From: Mesorhizobium escarrei
Lineage (GTDB): Bacteria; Pseudomonadota; Alphaproteobacteria; Rhizobiales; Rhizobiaceae
Length of the DNA: 64,000 nt
Direction: 5' to 3'
Assembly (NCBI RefSeq): GCF_935825525.1
Contig: NZ_CAKXZT010000149.1
Span: 90,844-154,843, forward strand
Shown in pieces: positions 45,441 through 56,392 of the stretch; positions within the stretch are counted from its first letter, which is position 1; every line of letters begins with the position of its first letter. Under the pieces are notes generated by a model, which made no database searches, had not been told where the DNA came from, and worked only from the letters and a program-made list of their open reading frames with translations. Made by a program: the position numbers and the translations under genes.

Positions 45441-45689
45441 GAATCCCCCTACCCCCCGGCCCTCTACATTCCATTCGAAGACATCGATTTCGACCAGCTT
45501 CGCAAGACGGAATCGTCGACTCATTGCCCATACAAGGGCGATGCGAGCTATTGGAGCGTGCTGCCTGCCGCGGAAGCAGGCAAGGATGCGATGTGGGCCT
45601 ATGAGCAGCCTTTCGACGAGATGATCGAAATCCGCGATCACGGCGCGTTCTATCCCAACAAGGTGACGGTCGAAGCCAAACCAGCCTGA
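45440..45689 (+). pseudogene. 3' fragment of the DUF427 gene
   Basis: Encodes the end of the DUF427 protein (YIPFEDIDFDQLRKTES through NKVTVEAKPA, stop 45687-45689). The first 47 codons present in the full gene at 55937 are absent, so it has no proper start. Five or so base differences separate it from the intact copy. Confidence 0.88.
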
Positions 45690-45753
45690 ACAGGGACGGC
45701 TCGAAACCTTTTCTGCCGACCAGTCGGTGGTGCGGCCATGGCCGGCGTCGGCC

Positions 45754-46226
45754 TCGTCGCGCGGCACGAAGGTGAGTCCCTCAGTGCCAGAAGGCCCTGC
45801 GTCCCGCCTTCGCCGGCGGCGTGGGTCGGCAGCTCGATCTGAGCGATGATGACGTCACCGTCAGTGTCTCGGCAATCCGCCTGGGCGGTTTGCGCCCAGC
45901 AATGGGCGGCCATCGCCGTCCATCAAAGGAGGACCTGTATGCAGGTCGCAAGCCGTTTTTTGCCTTCCCCAATGCCCCTTCGTCATAGACCTTTGCGGGC
46001 GTGCGAAGCGCCGCAAGCTGCCCTTCAAACGCTTGCTCGATCTCCGCTCTAGTCTGGGCACCCGTTCCATTCTTCCCGTCCCTACCGCGCCGAACCTGGC
46101 AGCCTGGACCACGCCATCAAGCGGGTTAGCCGGCACGGCCGAAGTATCATCCGAAGCTTCAGCCGCTCGCGATCGAAGCCATCTTCCCACTCTTTGCGCG
46201 GGCTCCAGTTGCCAAAGCCCCGCTCT
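45754..46226. other. 473 bp of unassigned, probably decayed DNA
   Basis: It starts exactly where the left direct repeat ends and runs to the methyltransferase stop. Several frames are open for 60-110 codons on the minus strand, but none shows a recognisable domain or ribosome-binding site. Probably remnants of genes lost at the island edge. Confidence 0.4.
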
Positions 46227-47081
46227 CTAGGATGCCGAGTTCTCCAAACTGGCACCCTTCTCGTAGACAACAAAAATAGACCCTGCGGCCAATTTGCTGA
46301 TTGTCGTCTCTCTTCGGTAACGCGCGTTGAAGGCAAGCAGATTGGAGATCAAAGCATCCAGCCATACAAACCATGGCCGGTTGTATCGACCTTTGATCCC
46401 TAGTGGCTTCGTAATCTGCACAAGAGGAGTGAACATGCATAGACTTGAAGAAATGGCCCGAAGGTTCAGGGCGTGGGCTGTCTTCTTAAGGTAAGGCAGC
46501 GGCAGCCCGCGTTCATTCGGAGTCAGGCCCGGGCGTTTTCGCCTCCAGTCGCCCATCCAGCTGATTGGCTCTCGCAGAATCAGAAGTCCGCCAGGCTTCA
46601 TAACTCGGATGATCTCTGCCAATACGCTTGTGACATTAGGGATATGGTGAAGGACGCCGAATGAGACAGCGAGGTCAATACTCCCTGCTTCAAGTTTGAC
46701 CTTACCAGTAAGAGAGGGGGAAACGAAAGTCGCAGGCTTCCCAGCTATTTCGTCTTTCCACCACGATTTTGCGGGTTCAATGCAATAGAACGCGTCGACA
46801 AACGCAGCCAGAGGCTCAAGATCTGCCCCTGAACCGCACCCGAGCGCCAGGCAAGTTGGGAATTTGCGATCATGAAGGTGGCGAAGACCGTGATGGGCAT
46901 TGAGGCCATGGTAGCCGTAATTTGCGCTTTCCTGCGGATCAACAAGTTGGGAGTTCGCTAGGTCGTAGTAGCCCCGTTCCTCGATCTCATACCACTGAGC
47001 TATAGCGAGCTCGTCGAAATCATCGCCGTAAAGGATGTCGCCGTTCAGGTGGGCCTCTTCCGTGATTGGCACATGGGCCAT
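46227..47081 (-). CDS. class I SAM-dependent methyltransferase
   Basis: A 284-residue methyltransferase using the ATG at 47081, which has GAGGT 8 bases upstream (a GTG at 47096 is also in frame). Motif I is TCLALGCGSGADLEPLA, motif IV region LAVSFGVLHHIPNV, and post-motif VMKPGGLLILREPISWMGDW. The N-terminal 60 residues and the C-terminal helical tail resemble sugar or lipid methyltransferases near polysaccharide genes; the substrate is unknown. It is the leftmost intact gene of the accessory island. Confidence 0.85.
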   Translation of the reverse strand: MAHVPITEEAHLNGDILYGDDFDELAIAQWYEIEERGYYDLANSQLVDPQESANYGYHGLNAHHGLRHLHDRKFPTCLALGCGSGADLEPLAAFVDAFYCIEPAKSWWKDEIAGKPATFVSPSLTGKVKLEAGSIDLAVSFGVLHHIPNVTSVLAEIIRVMKPGGLLILREPISWMGDWRRKRPGLTPNERGLPLPYLKKTAHALNLRAISSSLCMFTPLVQITKPLGIKGRYNRPWFVWLDALISNLLAFNARYRRETTISKLAAGSIFVVYEKGASLENSAS

Positions 47082-47880
47082 CGGTACTAACCTCACATAT
47101 TAGCTTCCGAGCGGTGTCAGCTTTAGCTGCTCAGAGCCGGTAGTTCAACAGAGATCCACAACCCCGGAAGTACCACATGAATAACACGTTCAGGGACGCC
47201 TTAACCGATCGGTGTACTGCTACATAGGGCAGCGGGCCGATTGGCGACGAAGAGGATTACGTCACTCCGCCTGCCGTGTTTCCCGGGCCGAGCCCGACTT
47301 GATTGGCCAGAATTTTGCCATCTCGAAATCCATGCTGTCGGGTTCGAATTTGCCAAACTCGCCCTACAAAACGAAGCTCATCTCTTCGAACCTGCAGCAA
47401 GGCTTTCCGGGCCTTCTATCATTCGGTCAAGCGAACCCGGCCGCTGAAAGTCGGTCGGGGCAGATGGGTATGGATAACCGAGATCTTGCCGCCCCACTGG
47501 CGATTGTAGAACGCGCGCATGCTGACGGCACATAGCCTTCACCGTCCAGCGCGCTGCGGCGGTTTCTTCATCTTGCAACATGGACAAATCCCGCTGTCCT
47601 CCCCTTTAGGCTCATTTCACACATCGCTTGCAAACATCACCCTGCCCGCGGCCCGGGCCGAAAGCTCAAGACCCTGGACACTGCTTTCAGGGACGCCGCC
47701 AAGCGCCTCGAGTATCTCGATCTCGCAGCTGCTCTGTCGACCAGCAATGACGAATCGACGCAGAATTTCACTATTCAAAGCCAATTTTCGCCAGTCATAT
47801 TTGACCGCGGTCGATCATCGCCGGGCAGACCAGTTCAGACGCGACTTTGCTTTGGGACTTAGTAGCGCGCGATGTGAAGC
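47082..47880. other. 799-bp gap with gene debris
   Basis: No intact gene. On the minus strand a frame without a start, running from about 47830 to 47630, encodes KLALNSEILRRFVIAGRQSS and then EIEILEALGGVPESS. Its DNA at 47643-47727 is about 75% similar to 48838-48922 on the other side of the next methyltransferase gene, which suggests two decayed copies of one unknown gene. The rest (47210-47560) has short broken frames. Confidence 0.5.
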
Positions 47881-48633
47881 CTATTTTGAAAGCCGAAGGC
47901 AAAGGAAATGGCCGCCCCATGGGAAGGCAAAGCGGCTGCGCGACGTTGCTTCGAAGCCTTTCTTGTTGAAGAACTCGACGAGGTCGTCGACACTTTTCCA
48001 CCAAAAGCTTGCAAACGATTCCGGCTCCTTGCCTTCGTCGGTACCGCGGACGGCCTCAACGATGAAGGTACCGCCTGGCTTTAACACGCGACTAACCTCG
48101 GCCAAGACTTTATCGATATCGAACACATGGTCGAGCGCGTTGGTGAAGGCGAGATCAACCGAACTGTCAGCAAATTGCAGGTGATGAAAATCCCCGGTCA
48201 CAACATACTTGTTGTCGACGCCGGGATTGAGATCAATGCCGAGCGCGAAATATCCTTGGCCGATAAAGGCGCGGACCTCGGTTCCGAGCCGGGCACCGAG
48301 ACACAGCACGCTTCCCGTCTTCGGGATGATGCCTGGCTCGATGCCGCGCAGCCGATCGGCCAGGGCGGCGTAGTACCTCTCGTCATATGATCCGAGATCC
48401 AGCGTTTCGACTTTGGCGCGCTGGTGCTTGACATACTGATCATAGGAATTGTAGCGGCGGCTCTTCAGGTTTCCGTCCTGCTGCCAATCGCTTGAAATGT
48501 TCCGCAGTTGAAAACTATTCACGACCATTGCCCGGAGTCGGCGCGCACCGGTTGGACTGAAAACCATACCTATACGGGCAGGATTTTTCAGTGTTGCCTT
48601 TGTTTGATCAGCTAGAAATCTCGCAAGGTGCAT
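47881..48633 (-). CDS. class I SAM-dependent methyltransferase
   Basis: A 250-residue methyltransferase. The ATG at 48633 follows GGAGGAACT, so the frame's upstream part (to 48693) is probably not translated. It contains SVLCLGARLGTEVRAF (a variant of motif I), FALGIDLNP (motif II), VDLAFTNALDHVFD and VSRVLKPGGTFIVEA. The DH in place of EH in the motif IV region is a variant seen in Methyltransf_11-like proteins. The acceptor is unknown. It lies between two stretches of gene debris within the island. Confidence 0.83.
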   Translation of the reverse strand: MHLARFLADQTKATLKNPARIGMVFSPTGARRLRAMVVNSFQLRNISSDWQQDGNLKSRRYNSYDQYVKHQRAKVETLDLGSYDERYYAALADRLRGIEPGIIPKTGSVLCLGARLGTEVRAFIGQGYFALGIDLNPGVDNKYVVTGDFHHLQFADSSVDLAFTNALDHVFDIDKVLAEVSRVLKPGGTFIVEAVRGTDEGKEPESFASFWWKSVDDLVEFFNKKGFEATSRSRFAFPWGGHFLCLRLSK

Positions 48634-48763
48634 AGTTCCTCCGAAACGCTCTGCCAGAACAATGATTTTCGAGGGAAATATTGGGATCGTCAAGCACGAT
48701 AAGGTTGATGGCTGGCATTGGCGGACGGCTCGGGGTTACAATACCGTCGGGCGAACTAACGTT

Positions 48764-49190
48764 CTATGGACATACCGCTTGAACACGCCAGAGTCCGCAT
48801 TCCCGCGATCTGAGTAAATCCAACCTGAAAATCTTAACCAGCCCGCGGCCTGGGCGAAAAGCATTAAGACCACGGGCGCCACTTTCAGGGAGCGCCGCAG
48901 GCAACCGGACGATCTCGACTTGATGAGGCTTGGCGCCAGGATTGGCGCGGGCCAGGATGAGATCCACGTTTTCGAGGCCAGCGCGCAGGGCTTCGACGCA
49001 CGTGTTGATCAATCTGTTCGAGTCGCACGTCTTTTTCCCACAATTTCTGGTGCGGCGCGAGCGTGAGCCGTTGCGGCGGATCTCACCTTTCCGGACTGCA
49101 GAAAAATTCCTGTTCCAGGATAACTCCGCGCCTGAAGGGCGCCTGCGCGATCGACGAGATGCGGCGCTCACATCGGCGTCGTGGGGTCTC
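48764..49190 (-). pseudogene. unassigned coding remnant in the island
   Basis: A minus-strand frame of 135 codons (from 49171) is open but has no ribosome-binding site. Its second half reads ALRAGLENVDLILARANPGA then VEIVRLPAALPESGARGLNA. The latter segment is the relative of the EIEILEALGGVPESS debris at 47.7 kb. It directly follows the IS481 remnant. I cannot name the parent gene. Confidence 0.4.
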
Positions 49191-49643
49191 AGCCAGGTTC
49201 GGCGAGAATTTCGAAGCGGCTGAGCTTCTCAATATTGATGTGGATCAGTTCACCAGAATGCTGGCGCTCGTAACGACAGTCCGGTTCGGCCGGCTCCAAC
49301 GAGGCGATCCGATTGAGACCGAGGCGCTGCAGTATGCGGCTGACGGGAGCCGGCGAGGCCGCAGACCTCGGCAGCGATCGCTTTGCCAGTCAATCGTTCG
49401 CGGCAAAAGGCCTCAGCCTGCTCGATGATGGCCTGCCGCGTTGGTCGGTAGAGACGACGCGGTCGCGAGGACCGATCTTTGAGCCTTCACACCTTCGGCT
49501 TTGAAGCGGCCATCCACTTGCGCACTGTGCATGCACACGCCTTCGGCTGACGCGACGGCCTTCGGCGTCTGCTCGCTCATCACTGCGTCACAATCCGCTC
49601 CCGAGCGAGCGGCTCAACGGGTTCTTGTGCATATTCATCCGGT
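49190..49643 (-). pseudogene. IS481-family transposase remnant
   Basis: Pieces of an IS481-type transposase in the right order but in different frames: MNMHKNP at 49643, PLARERIV, then SEQTPKAVASAEGVC and FKAEGV (helix-turn-helix part), then RSSRPRRLYRPTRQAIIEQA and RERLTGKAIAAEV, then SRILQRLGLNRIASLEPAEP and GELIHINIEKLSRFE, which leads to the first catalytic Asp region. At least three frameshifts and an early stop are seen, and the catalytic DDE core is missing. The remnant's start lies 12 bp from the end of the acyltransferase gene. Confidence 0.82.
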
Positions 49644-49654
49644 CCTCCGAGGAA

Positions 49655-50794
49655 TCACTGAAGTCTCGCGACCTCAGCCTCCTCGCCCGGGATCGAAAGC
49701 TCACAATTCGCCGCCTCTTGATTAGAGCCAGCGTCAACAGGAGATGGTCGCAGAAGGCTCCTTTCGGTCTTCGATCGCTCGTTGATGAATCGCCGCGCCG
49801 GCACTTCAATGAGACGATTAGCGAGGTGGCTGGCAACCCAAAGGCTGATAACGAGACAAATAAACAAAACCATGGGAGGGAATTCCCAACCCGTATACGC
49901 CAGTATCCCCCGCCACACTGACATTGCAGGCCTATGCAATAGATATAGGCCAAAGGATAACTCCCCAATATAAACCATGGGCCGTGCGCCAAGGACTCGG
50001 GATGTCTTAGACGCGGGACCTGACTTTGCAGTGAAAAATACTATAGAAGCCATCAGGACAGCCGGAAGTACGCCGTATCCGGGATGCTTTAGTCCAAATG
50101 CCCAATATAGAACCTCAGGTAACGTCAACACGTAAATAACGAGTGATACTGGGAGAGCCCAGTTAGCCAAAGAAACGCCGCGGATATGCCTATGGGCAGC
50201 AGCGGCGATCATCCCCAGCAAAAAGAAGTGCAAATATCGCGTAATTGCGATACGGCCGCCTGGAAAACCCATAAGCCATAATAAAAAAACCAGCAATGCC
50301 ACCACTGCCAAGAGTCGAAACGTCGTCTTTGATGGAGATCGAGAAGAACACCACACCCAAATTGGTATGAATAATCCATAAAAATAGAACTCCGTAGCAA
50401 TTGTCCAGATAGTGTTTGTGTCTCCAAAGAGGAGGAGATGCTGAACAGCATAGGCCACATCAAGGTCGTACGCGAATCGATTATCCAAATAATGCATTGC
50501 ACAACAGAACAAAATTACTACCGCAAACAGTGGATAGACTCGTCCTATTCTTGCCGCCGAGTATTCCACGATCGACTCCCCCGACACCGGCCTCCAAAGA
50601 TAAAGGTAAGCCATCAGGAATCCGCTCAACGAAAAGAATAACATTACACCAACACTGGCTGCGCCATCTAAGAACATCTTGGGCAAAAATCCAGATGAAG
50701 CGGAGTGCGATAAAACAACCGTAATGGCGGCTATAGCTCTTATCCCACTCAAAGCAGGAATAAATTTAGGCGCTGACCGCAAAACATCCTCCAT
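49655..50794 (-). CDS. acyltransferase family 3 membrane protein (OafA/ExoZ-like)
   Basis: The 379-residue inner-membrane O-acyltransferase starts FIPALSGIRAIAAITVVLSH (catalytic His in the first helix). GVMLFFSLSGFLMAYLYLWR and RIGRVYPLFAVVIL (the R-x10-H type region) follow, with about ten hydrophobic segments to residue 340. It probably acetylates or succinylates a sugar of LPS or exopolysaccharide. The last 35 residues are hydrophilic and end beside the IS481 remnant, so the natural C-terminus may have been altered by that insertion. It is clearly AT-richer than the flanks. Confidence 0.87.
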   Translation of the reverse strand: MEDVLRSAPKFIPALSGIRAIAAITVVLSHSASSGFLPKMFLDGAASVGVMLFFSLSGFLMAYLYLWRPVSGESIVEYSAARIGRVYPLFAVVILFCCAMHYLDNRFAYDLDVAYAVQHLLLFGDTNTIWTIATEFYFYGLFIPIWVWCSSRSPSKTTFRLLAVVALLVFLLWLMGFPGGRIAITRYLHFFLLGMIAAAAHRHIRGVSLANWALPVSLVIYVLTLPEVLYWAFGLKHPGYGVLPAVLMASIVFFTAKSGPASKTSRVLGARPMVYIGELSFGLYLLHRPAMSVWRGILAYTGWEFPPMVLFICLVISLWVASHLANRLIEVPARRFINERSKTERSLLRPSPVDAGSNQEAANCELSIPGEEAEVARLQ

Positions 50795-51059
50795 CTCGCA
50801 AAATGAAAAGTGAAACAGCGAACCGCAACCTTTGTTGTTATCGGATCATTTCTTCACTAAGAAGAGCTGAACGTTAACATCGCAGCCTGTCAAACTTTGA
50901 GTAAACGCCAAGTCAGGATTGCGCTACAATCCCGACAAATTATCTGTACCGTTGTCCGAGCATAGGACCACACTATGATCCCCCAAGACGGAATTGCGAC
51001 CTCTGGCCGAATTTTCTTGGAGCTTAGTTCACAAGCAACACGGGTACGACAGGCCGCAG
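50795..51059. other. 265-bp gap between acyltransferase and epimerase genes
   Basis: No gene is recognised. It is AT-rich near 50800-50880 and presumably carries the acyltransferase promoter. Confidence 0.35.
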
Positions 51060-52049
51060 TCACCTTGTCGTTGATCCCGCAGCCCAATCGGACCGATACC
51101 AGTCGACGAATTTCTTCAGCCCATCTTCGATCGAAACGCTCGGCTTGAAGCCGAAATCGCGCTCCAGCGCCGTCATGTCGGCACAGGTCCGCTCGACATC
51201 GCTGCTCTGCATCGGCTCGCTGTGGCGGATCGCTTTTACGCCGAGCAGTTTTTCCAGAGTGTCGATGAAATCGCCCAGCCGCACCGGCCGGTTGTTGCCG
51301 ACATTGTAGAGCCTGCTGGGCGGGACTTCAGCCGATGGCGGCTTGTCGAGCACGGCAACGACAGCTCTCACCACATCGTCTACATAGGTGAAATCCCGCC
51401 ACATCTCGCCATTGTTGAACACCCGGATCGGCTTGCCTTCGAGCATCGCCTTGGTGAATATCCAATAGGCCATGTCGGGCCGGCCCCAGGGACCGTAGAC
51501 GGTGAAAAATCGCAAGCCGGTCTGCGGCACCCCGAAGAGATGGGCGTAGGTGTGGCTCATCAATTCATCTGTTTTCTTGGTGGCGGCGTAGAGCGAGACG
51601 GGCTTGTCGACCTGATCGGTCTCGCTGAACGGCACTTTGCGATTGCCGCCATAGACCGAGCTCGACGAAGCATAGACCAGATGCTCGAATGCGGGCTGCG
51701 CGCGACAGAATTCGAGCACTTCGAGATGGCCGACAACATTGGAACGGACATAGAGCCTCGGATCGTCGAGTGAATGGCGCACACCCGCCTGAGCGGCGAG
51801 ATGGACGATCCTGGTTATGCCTTGTCCGGCCAAAGCGTCGGCAAGAGCGCCCTGTTCGGCGATGTCGATCTGGTGAAATGAAAAATCCTTGTGAGGTTGC
51901 AAGCGGGCGAGGCGCCCCTTTTTCAACTCAAGGTCGTAATAGTCGTTCATGTTGTCGACGCCGACGACCGCTTCCCCCTTGCTCAGGAGGTGGTGGCAAA
52001 CATGACTGCCGATGAATCCCGCGGCTCCGGTGACAAGTACGCGCAACAA
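51060..52049 (-). CDS. UDP-glucuronate 4-epimerase-like NAD-dependent epimerase
   Basis: Extended short-chain dehydrogenase of the GalE/WbpP group, close to the UDP-glucuronate 4-epimerases (LspL, Cap1J). It contains RVLVTGAAGFIGSHVCHHLL at the start, VYASSSSVYGGNRKVPFSE with Ser, SLYAATKKTDELMSHTYAHL with the YxxxK pair, and TGLRFFTVYGPWGRPDMAYW, a GAE signature. The start is probably TTG 52049 (or 52046), as GGAGAACC lies right before it; a GTG at 52073 is also in frame. It would supply UDP-galacturonate for surface polysaccharide, and it is the rightmost intact island gene. Confidence 0.9.
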   Translation of the reverse strand: MLRVLVTGAAGFIGSHVCHHLLSKGEAVVGVDNMNDYYDLELKKGRLARLQPHKDFSFHQIDIAEQGALADALAGQGITRIVHLAAQAGVRHSLDDPRLYVRSNVVGHLEVLEFCRAQPAFEHLVYASSSSVYGGNRKVPFSETDQVDKPVSLYAATKKTDELMSHTYAHLFGVPQTGLRFFTVYGPWGRPDMAYWIFTKAMLEGKPIRVFNNGEMWRDFTYVDDVVRAVVAVLDKPPSAEVPPSRLYNVGNNRPVRLGDFIDTLEKLLGVKAIRHSEPMQSSDVERTCADMTALERDFGFKPSVSIEDGLKKFVDWYRSDWAAGSTTR

Positions 52050-52405
52050 GGTTCTCCATGCATATGCTGGCACTGATCGCGAAATCGAGCTCGATTTCCG
52101 AAACGACCACGCGCAACATCAAAATGCTACATCCGAATGAGGGACCGTCCCAGTTCGTGCTATAGCCGATAGGCGCTACCGACAAGCTCTTTTGATCGTG
52201 GTCAAGAGTGATGGATGAACTTTTCCGCCCCCGTGTCCTTCACGAGGTTTGTTCTTCGTTGATGGGGGCAGCACGGGGACGGGATGGGGCCCTGAGACGA
52301 CGGTTGATCCAGCTCTTATCCGCGGGTTGGTTACCGCACTTCCGTAATTCGTCTGGGCTATCCCTGTCTAGTTTCGGGCGTTGGGTGGATAATACCCAGC
52401 CACAT
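52050..52405. other. 356-bp island right edge, no intact gene
   Basis: From the epimerase start to the exact junction with the duplicated hydrolase segment at 52406. It contains the epimerase promoter and, from about 52208, a plus-strand frame that reads into the hydrolase fragment but has no recognisable domain. The last bases before the junction (TTGGGTGGATAATACCCAGC) contain an imperfect palindrome around GGGT/ACCC. Confidence 0.5.
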
Positions 52406-52771
52406 ACCTCCATCGTAGCGCCGCCGGACGGCGCCATGGCCGACTATATGGCCTCGCTGGATCGGCTGATCGAGCGCGACGACCGCCTGCTGCTGCCCGG
52501 CCATGGCGGGCCGGTGACAGCGCCGCGCAGCTTCATGCGCGAGTTGAAGTCGCATCGCAGGATGCGCGTGCAAGCGATCCTGGAGCGGATCAGAAGCGGT
52601 GACCGGACGATCAAGGAGATGGTCACGGCGATCTATCACGATACCGACCCGCGCCTGCACGGCGCTGCCGGGCTGTCGGCGCTTGCCCATCTCGAGGACC
52701 TGGTGGCCCGCGGCCTGGTGAGCACCGACGGCGACCCGGCGATCGACGGCATTTTTGCGCCCGTCGCGTAG
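52406..52771 (+). pseudogene. 5'-truncated copy of the MBL-fold hydrolase gene
   Basis: Carries only the last 121 or so codons (from TSIVAPPDGAMADYMASLDR to the stop TAG at 52769-52771) of the hydrolase whose full copy is at 44412-45320. The zinc motif SHTHRDH and the N-terminal 180 codons are missing. A frame from an ATG at 52208 reads into it and could give a chimera, but no function is expected. Substitutions such as EKA to VQA and YRD to YHD show that the copies have diverged. Confidence 0.9.
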
Positions 52772-52773
52772 GG

Positions 52774-53568
52774 CTACTCGGCCGGGGCCGTGCCGACCTG
52801 GCCGGCGACTTCCTGATCCAGCTCGGCCAGGAAATCCACGATGCGGGCCGCGTTGTCGCCAAGGTCGTAGCGGCCGTAACGCGAGGCCGAACGCATGTCG
52901 ACGATGACCGCATCGCCATCGTCGGTCACCCGGATGGCGACGTCGGCGGGAAGGCTGAGGATGAAGCTCCTGGCCAGGGCGTTGATCGTCACCTCGCTTT
53001 GCCCGATCGCACGGGGAAACGGCGCCGCAAGCTGCCAATCCCGACGACCGAGCACGGTTGCGACTGCTTCCAGGACCCGATCGAAAGGCAGGACATAGCT
53101 GCGTCCGGTGACAAGCGGATAGGTCTCGGCCTGCAGGCGCCGCTCGCCCGGGGTCGGCGGCGAAAGCGCTTTCATATCCGCGGTCCGGGTGCTGGTGTCG
53201 AGCACCGGCGGATCGTCGAAATCCGTCGAGATGTCCCTGAGCGGTGGAGAAGTCGCTGCCCAGTAGGCGGCAATGCCGAAAGGAGCAAGCACCAGCAGCG
53301 CCAGCACCGTGCCGACGGTGAGATCGCGACCGCCACGGTCGCCGAAATTCCAGAATCTCGAAAAGGCAAATCCGGCGAACAACAGCGCGAAAGCGGCAAG
53401 CAGCGCGACAATGCCGAGCAACCAAAGGAACGCCGGCGTTTCAACAAGCTGATAGCGGTGGCCGACGAGAACGGTCAGCAGCAGGACCGCCGAAAAAGCG
53501 CCTGCCCGCCGCGACCAGCCGGCCGCCCTCGACGTCTGCCGCTCGGGAATTTCCATTGTTTTCAGCAC
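52774..53568 (-). CDS. DUF1499-domain membrane protein
   Basis: The 264-residue protein has two or three hydrophobic segments at residues 25-110 (FSAVLLLTVLVG; LLGIVALLAAFALLFAGFAF; VGTVLALLVLAPFGIAAYWA), then a DUF1499 domain with PPVLDTSTRTADMKALSPPT (the family's strongest segment). The C-terminal region includes SEVTINALARSFILSLPADV and IVDMRSASRYGRYDLGDNAA. Function unknown; DUF1499 proteins are common in proteobacteria. It converges with the hydrolase 3' fragment. Its last 37 codons are also present at 45323-45440. Confidence 0.85.
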   Translation of the reverse strand: MLKTMEIPERQTSRAAGWSRRAGAFSAVLLLTVLVGHRYQLVETPAFLWLLGIVALLAAFALLFAGFAFSRFWNFGDRGGRDLTVGTVLALLVLAPFGIAAYWAATSPPLRDISTDFDDPPVLDTSTRTADMKALSPPTPGERRLQAETYPLVTGRSYVLPFDRVLEAVATVLGRRDWQLAAPFPRAIGQSEVTINALARSFILSLPADVAIRVTDDGDAVIVDMRSASRYGRYDLGDNAARIVDFLAELDQEVAGQVGTAPAE

Positions 53569-53634
53569 TGCTTCACCCGAACGGGCGTTTTGCGCCGTTT
53601 AGCGGCGGCTTGAAGGCGAAAGACGTCATGTCAG

Positions 53635-55263
<1,629 letters not shown>

Positions 55264-55444
55264 TTTTTCCTCCCATTGGTTTTTCGCTCCATTGTGGGAC
55301 GAACAGGCGGATTGTCCAGCCATGACCGGGGCAGAAGCAGTACATTGAACGCAACGACAGTCAAAACCGCCACAATCCGGCCATCGTCGGCGTTAACCTT
55401 GATTAATTGGGCAGGGGTGTGATGGGCGAATGAAAGAGGTTCGC

Positions 55445-55801
55445 ATGGACGCGCAGCTCGACGACAAGACTCTCGAAGATTCGCTTGCCGAAAGCCTGGC
55501 CGATCTGGCGCCGGACGCCAAAACCGTTTCCGAGGACGAATTCATCGAAGTCGTCGGCGGCGCCCTTGAGGCGGTCGGCGGCAAGCTGCTGTTCAAGATG
55601 TGCGTTCAGAACGAAGGCGAAAGCCAGCACGTCGCCGCGGCTTGCGTCGGCGATGGCGGCAACCGCCAATTCCTGCTTCTTACCTTGCCGACCGGCGGTG
55701 GTGCGCTCAAGGTCGAAACCGCGTCGCGAAGCACCAATCCGGTCGCTGGTATCGCCGCCGCCTATGCCGGGTTGATGGATGCGTTTCAGGCTGCCGCCTG
55801 A
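55445..55801 (+). CDS. small conserved-looking protein of unknown function
   Basis: Not recognised. From the ATG at 55445 (AAAGAGG upstream; an ATG at 55430 is also in frame) it is an acidic protein of about 118 residues, without signal peptide or membrane segment. The N-terminal third is very acidic and helical (DDKTLEDSLAESLADLAPDA), and the rest alternates short strands (GGKLLFKMCVQNEGESQHVA; RQFLLLTLPTGGGALKVE). Codon use is like its neighbours, so it is likely real. It lies between the acyl-CoA ligase (divergent) and the DUF427 gene. Confidence 0.65.
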   Translation: MDAQLDDKTLEDSLAESLADLAPDAKTVSEDEFIEVVGGALEAVGGKLLFKMCVQNEGESQHVAAACVGDGGNRQFLLLTLPTGGGALKVETASRSTNPVAGIAAAYAGLMDAFQAAA

Positions 55802-55936
55802 TCGGTCATCGGCAGGGCCGGTTTGACAGAGACCCAGCAACACGAAAGGCGATGGTTTTCGCACCCGCATTCGACGGCGGCCTTGCGCAGCGCGCACGCC
55901 CGACACACCTTTAGGTCGATGCAAGGAGAACCCGTC

Positions 55937-56326
55937 ATGGACCAGATCGCCAATCCGTCACCCGGCTTTCAACGCAACCCGGATAAAGTGATTACTGTCG
56001 AGCCCTACAATGGAACTGTGACCGTACGCGCCGGCAACGCGGTCATTGCCTCGTCCACGAGGGCCAAGCTGTTGACCGAATCCCCCTACCCCGCGGTCCT
56101 CTACATTCCCTTCGAAGACATCGATTTCGACCAGCTTCGCAAGACGGAATCGTCGACTCATTGCCCATACAAAGGCGATGCGAGCTATTGGAGCGTGCTG
56201 CCTGCCGCGGAAGCTGGCAAGGATGCGATGTGGGCCTATGAGCAGCCTTTCGACGAGATGATCGAAATCCGCGATCACGGCGCGTTCTATCCCAACAAGG
56301 TGACGGTCGAAGCCAAACCAGCCTGA
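55937..56326 (+). CDS. DUF427-domain protein
   Basis: The 129-residue protein starts at ATG 55937 behind AAGGAGAACCC. DUF427 landmarks are VRAGNAVIASSTRAKLLTES, YIPFEDIDFDQLRKTESSTH with CPYKGDASYWSV, and MWAYEQPFDEMIEIRDHGAF. The CPYKGxAxYW region holds conserved Cys, Lys and Tyr. Function is unknown; related proteins are widespread in soil bacteria. Its last two thirds are duplicated at 45440-45689. It converges with ppdK, separated by 66 bp that include a short hairpin CCGAC-CA-GTCGG. Confidence 0.88.
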   Translation: MDQIANPSPGFQRNPDKVITVEPYNGTVTVRAGNAVIASSTRAKLLTESPYPAVLYIPFEDIDFDQLRKTESSTHCPYKGDASYWSVLPAAEAGKDAMWAYEQPFDEMIEIRDHGAFYPNKVTVEAKPA

Positions 56327-56392
56327 ACAGGGACGGCTCGAAACCTTTTCTGCCGACCAGTCGGTGGTGCGGCCATGGCCGGCGTCGGCCGC

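Larger units (their letters stand above)
44955..45753. repeat. left direct repeat: mosaic of duplicated chromosomal segments
   Basis: Three pieces in the same order and orientation as the right-hand locus. (a) 44955-45320, the 3' part of the hydrolase gene, equals 52406-52771. (b) 45323-45440, the last codons of the DUF1499 gene, equals the segment starting at 52773, with a 9-bp deletion. (c) 45440-45753, the last two thirds of the DUF427 gene plus 64 bp, equals 56077-56390. Pieces b and c are joined directly, so about 3.2 kb (most of DUF1499, the acyl-CoA ligase, the small gene and the start of DUF427) is missing here. Divergence is a few percent. Confidence 0.92.

Noticed and set aside
49643..49700. 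Terminal inverted repeat of the IS481 remnant next to the acyltransferase stop
   Set aside because: I could not find a matching second end, so the element's borders cannot be set.
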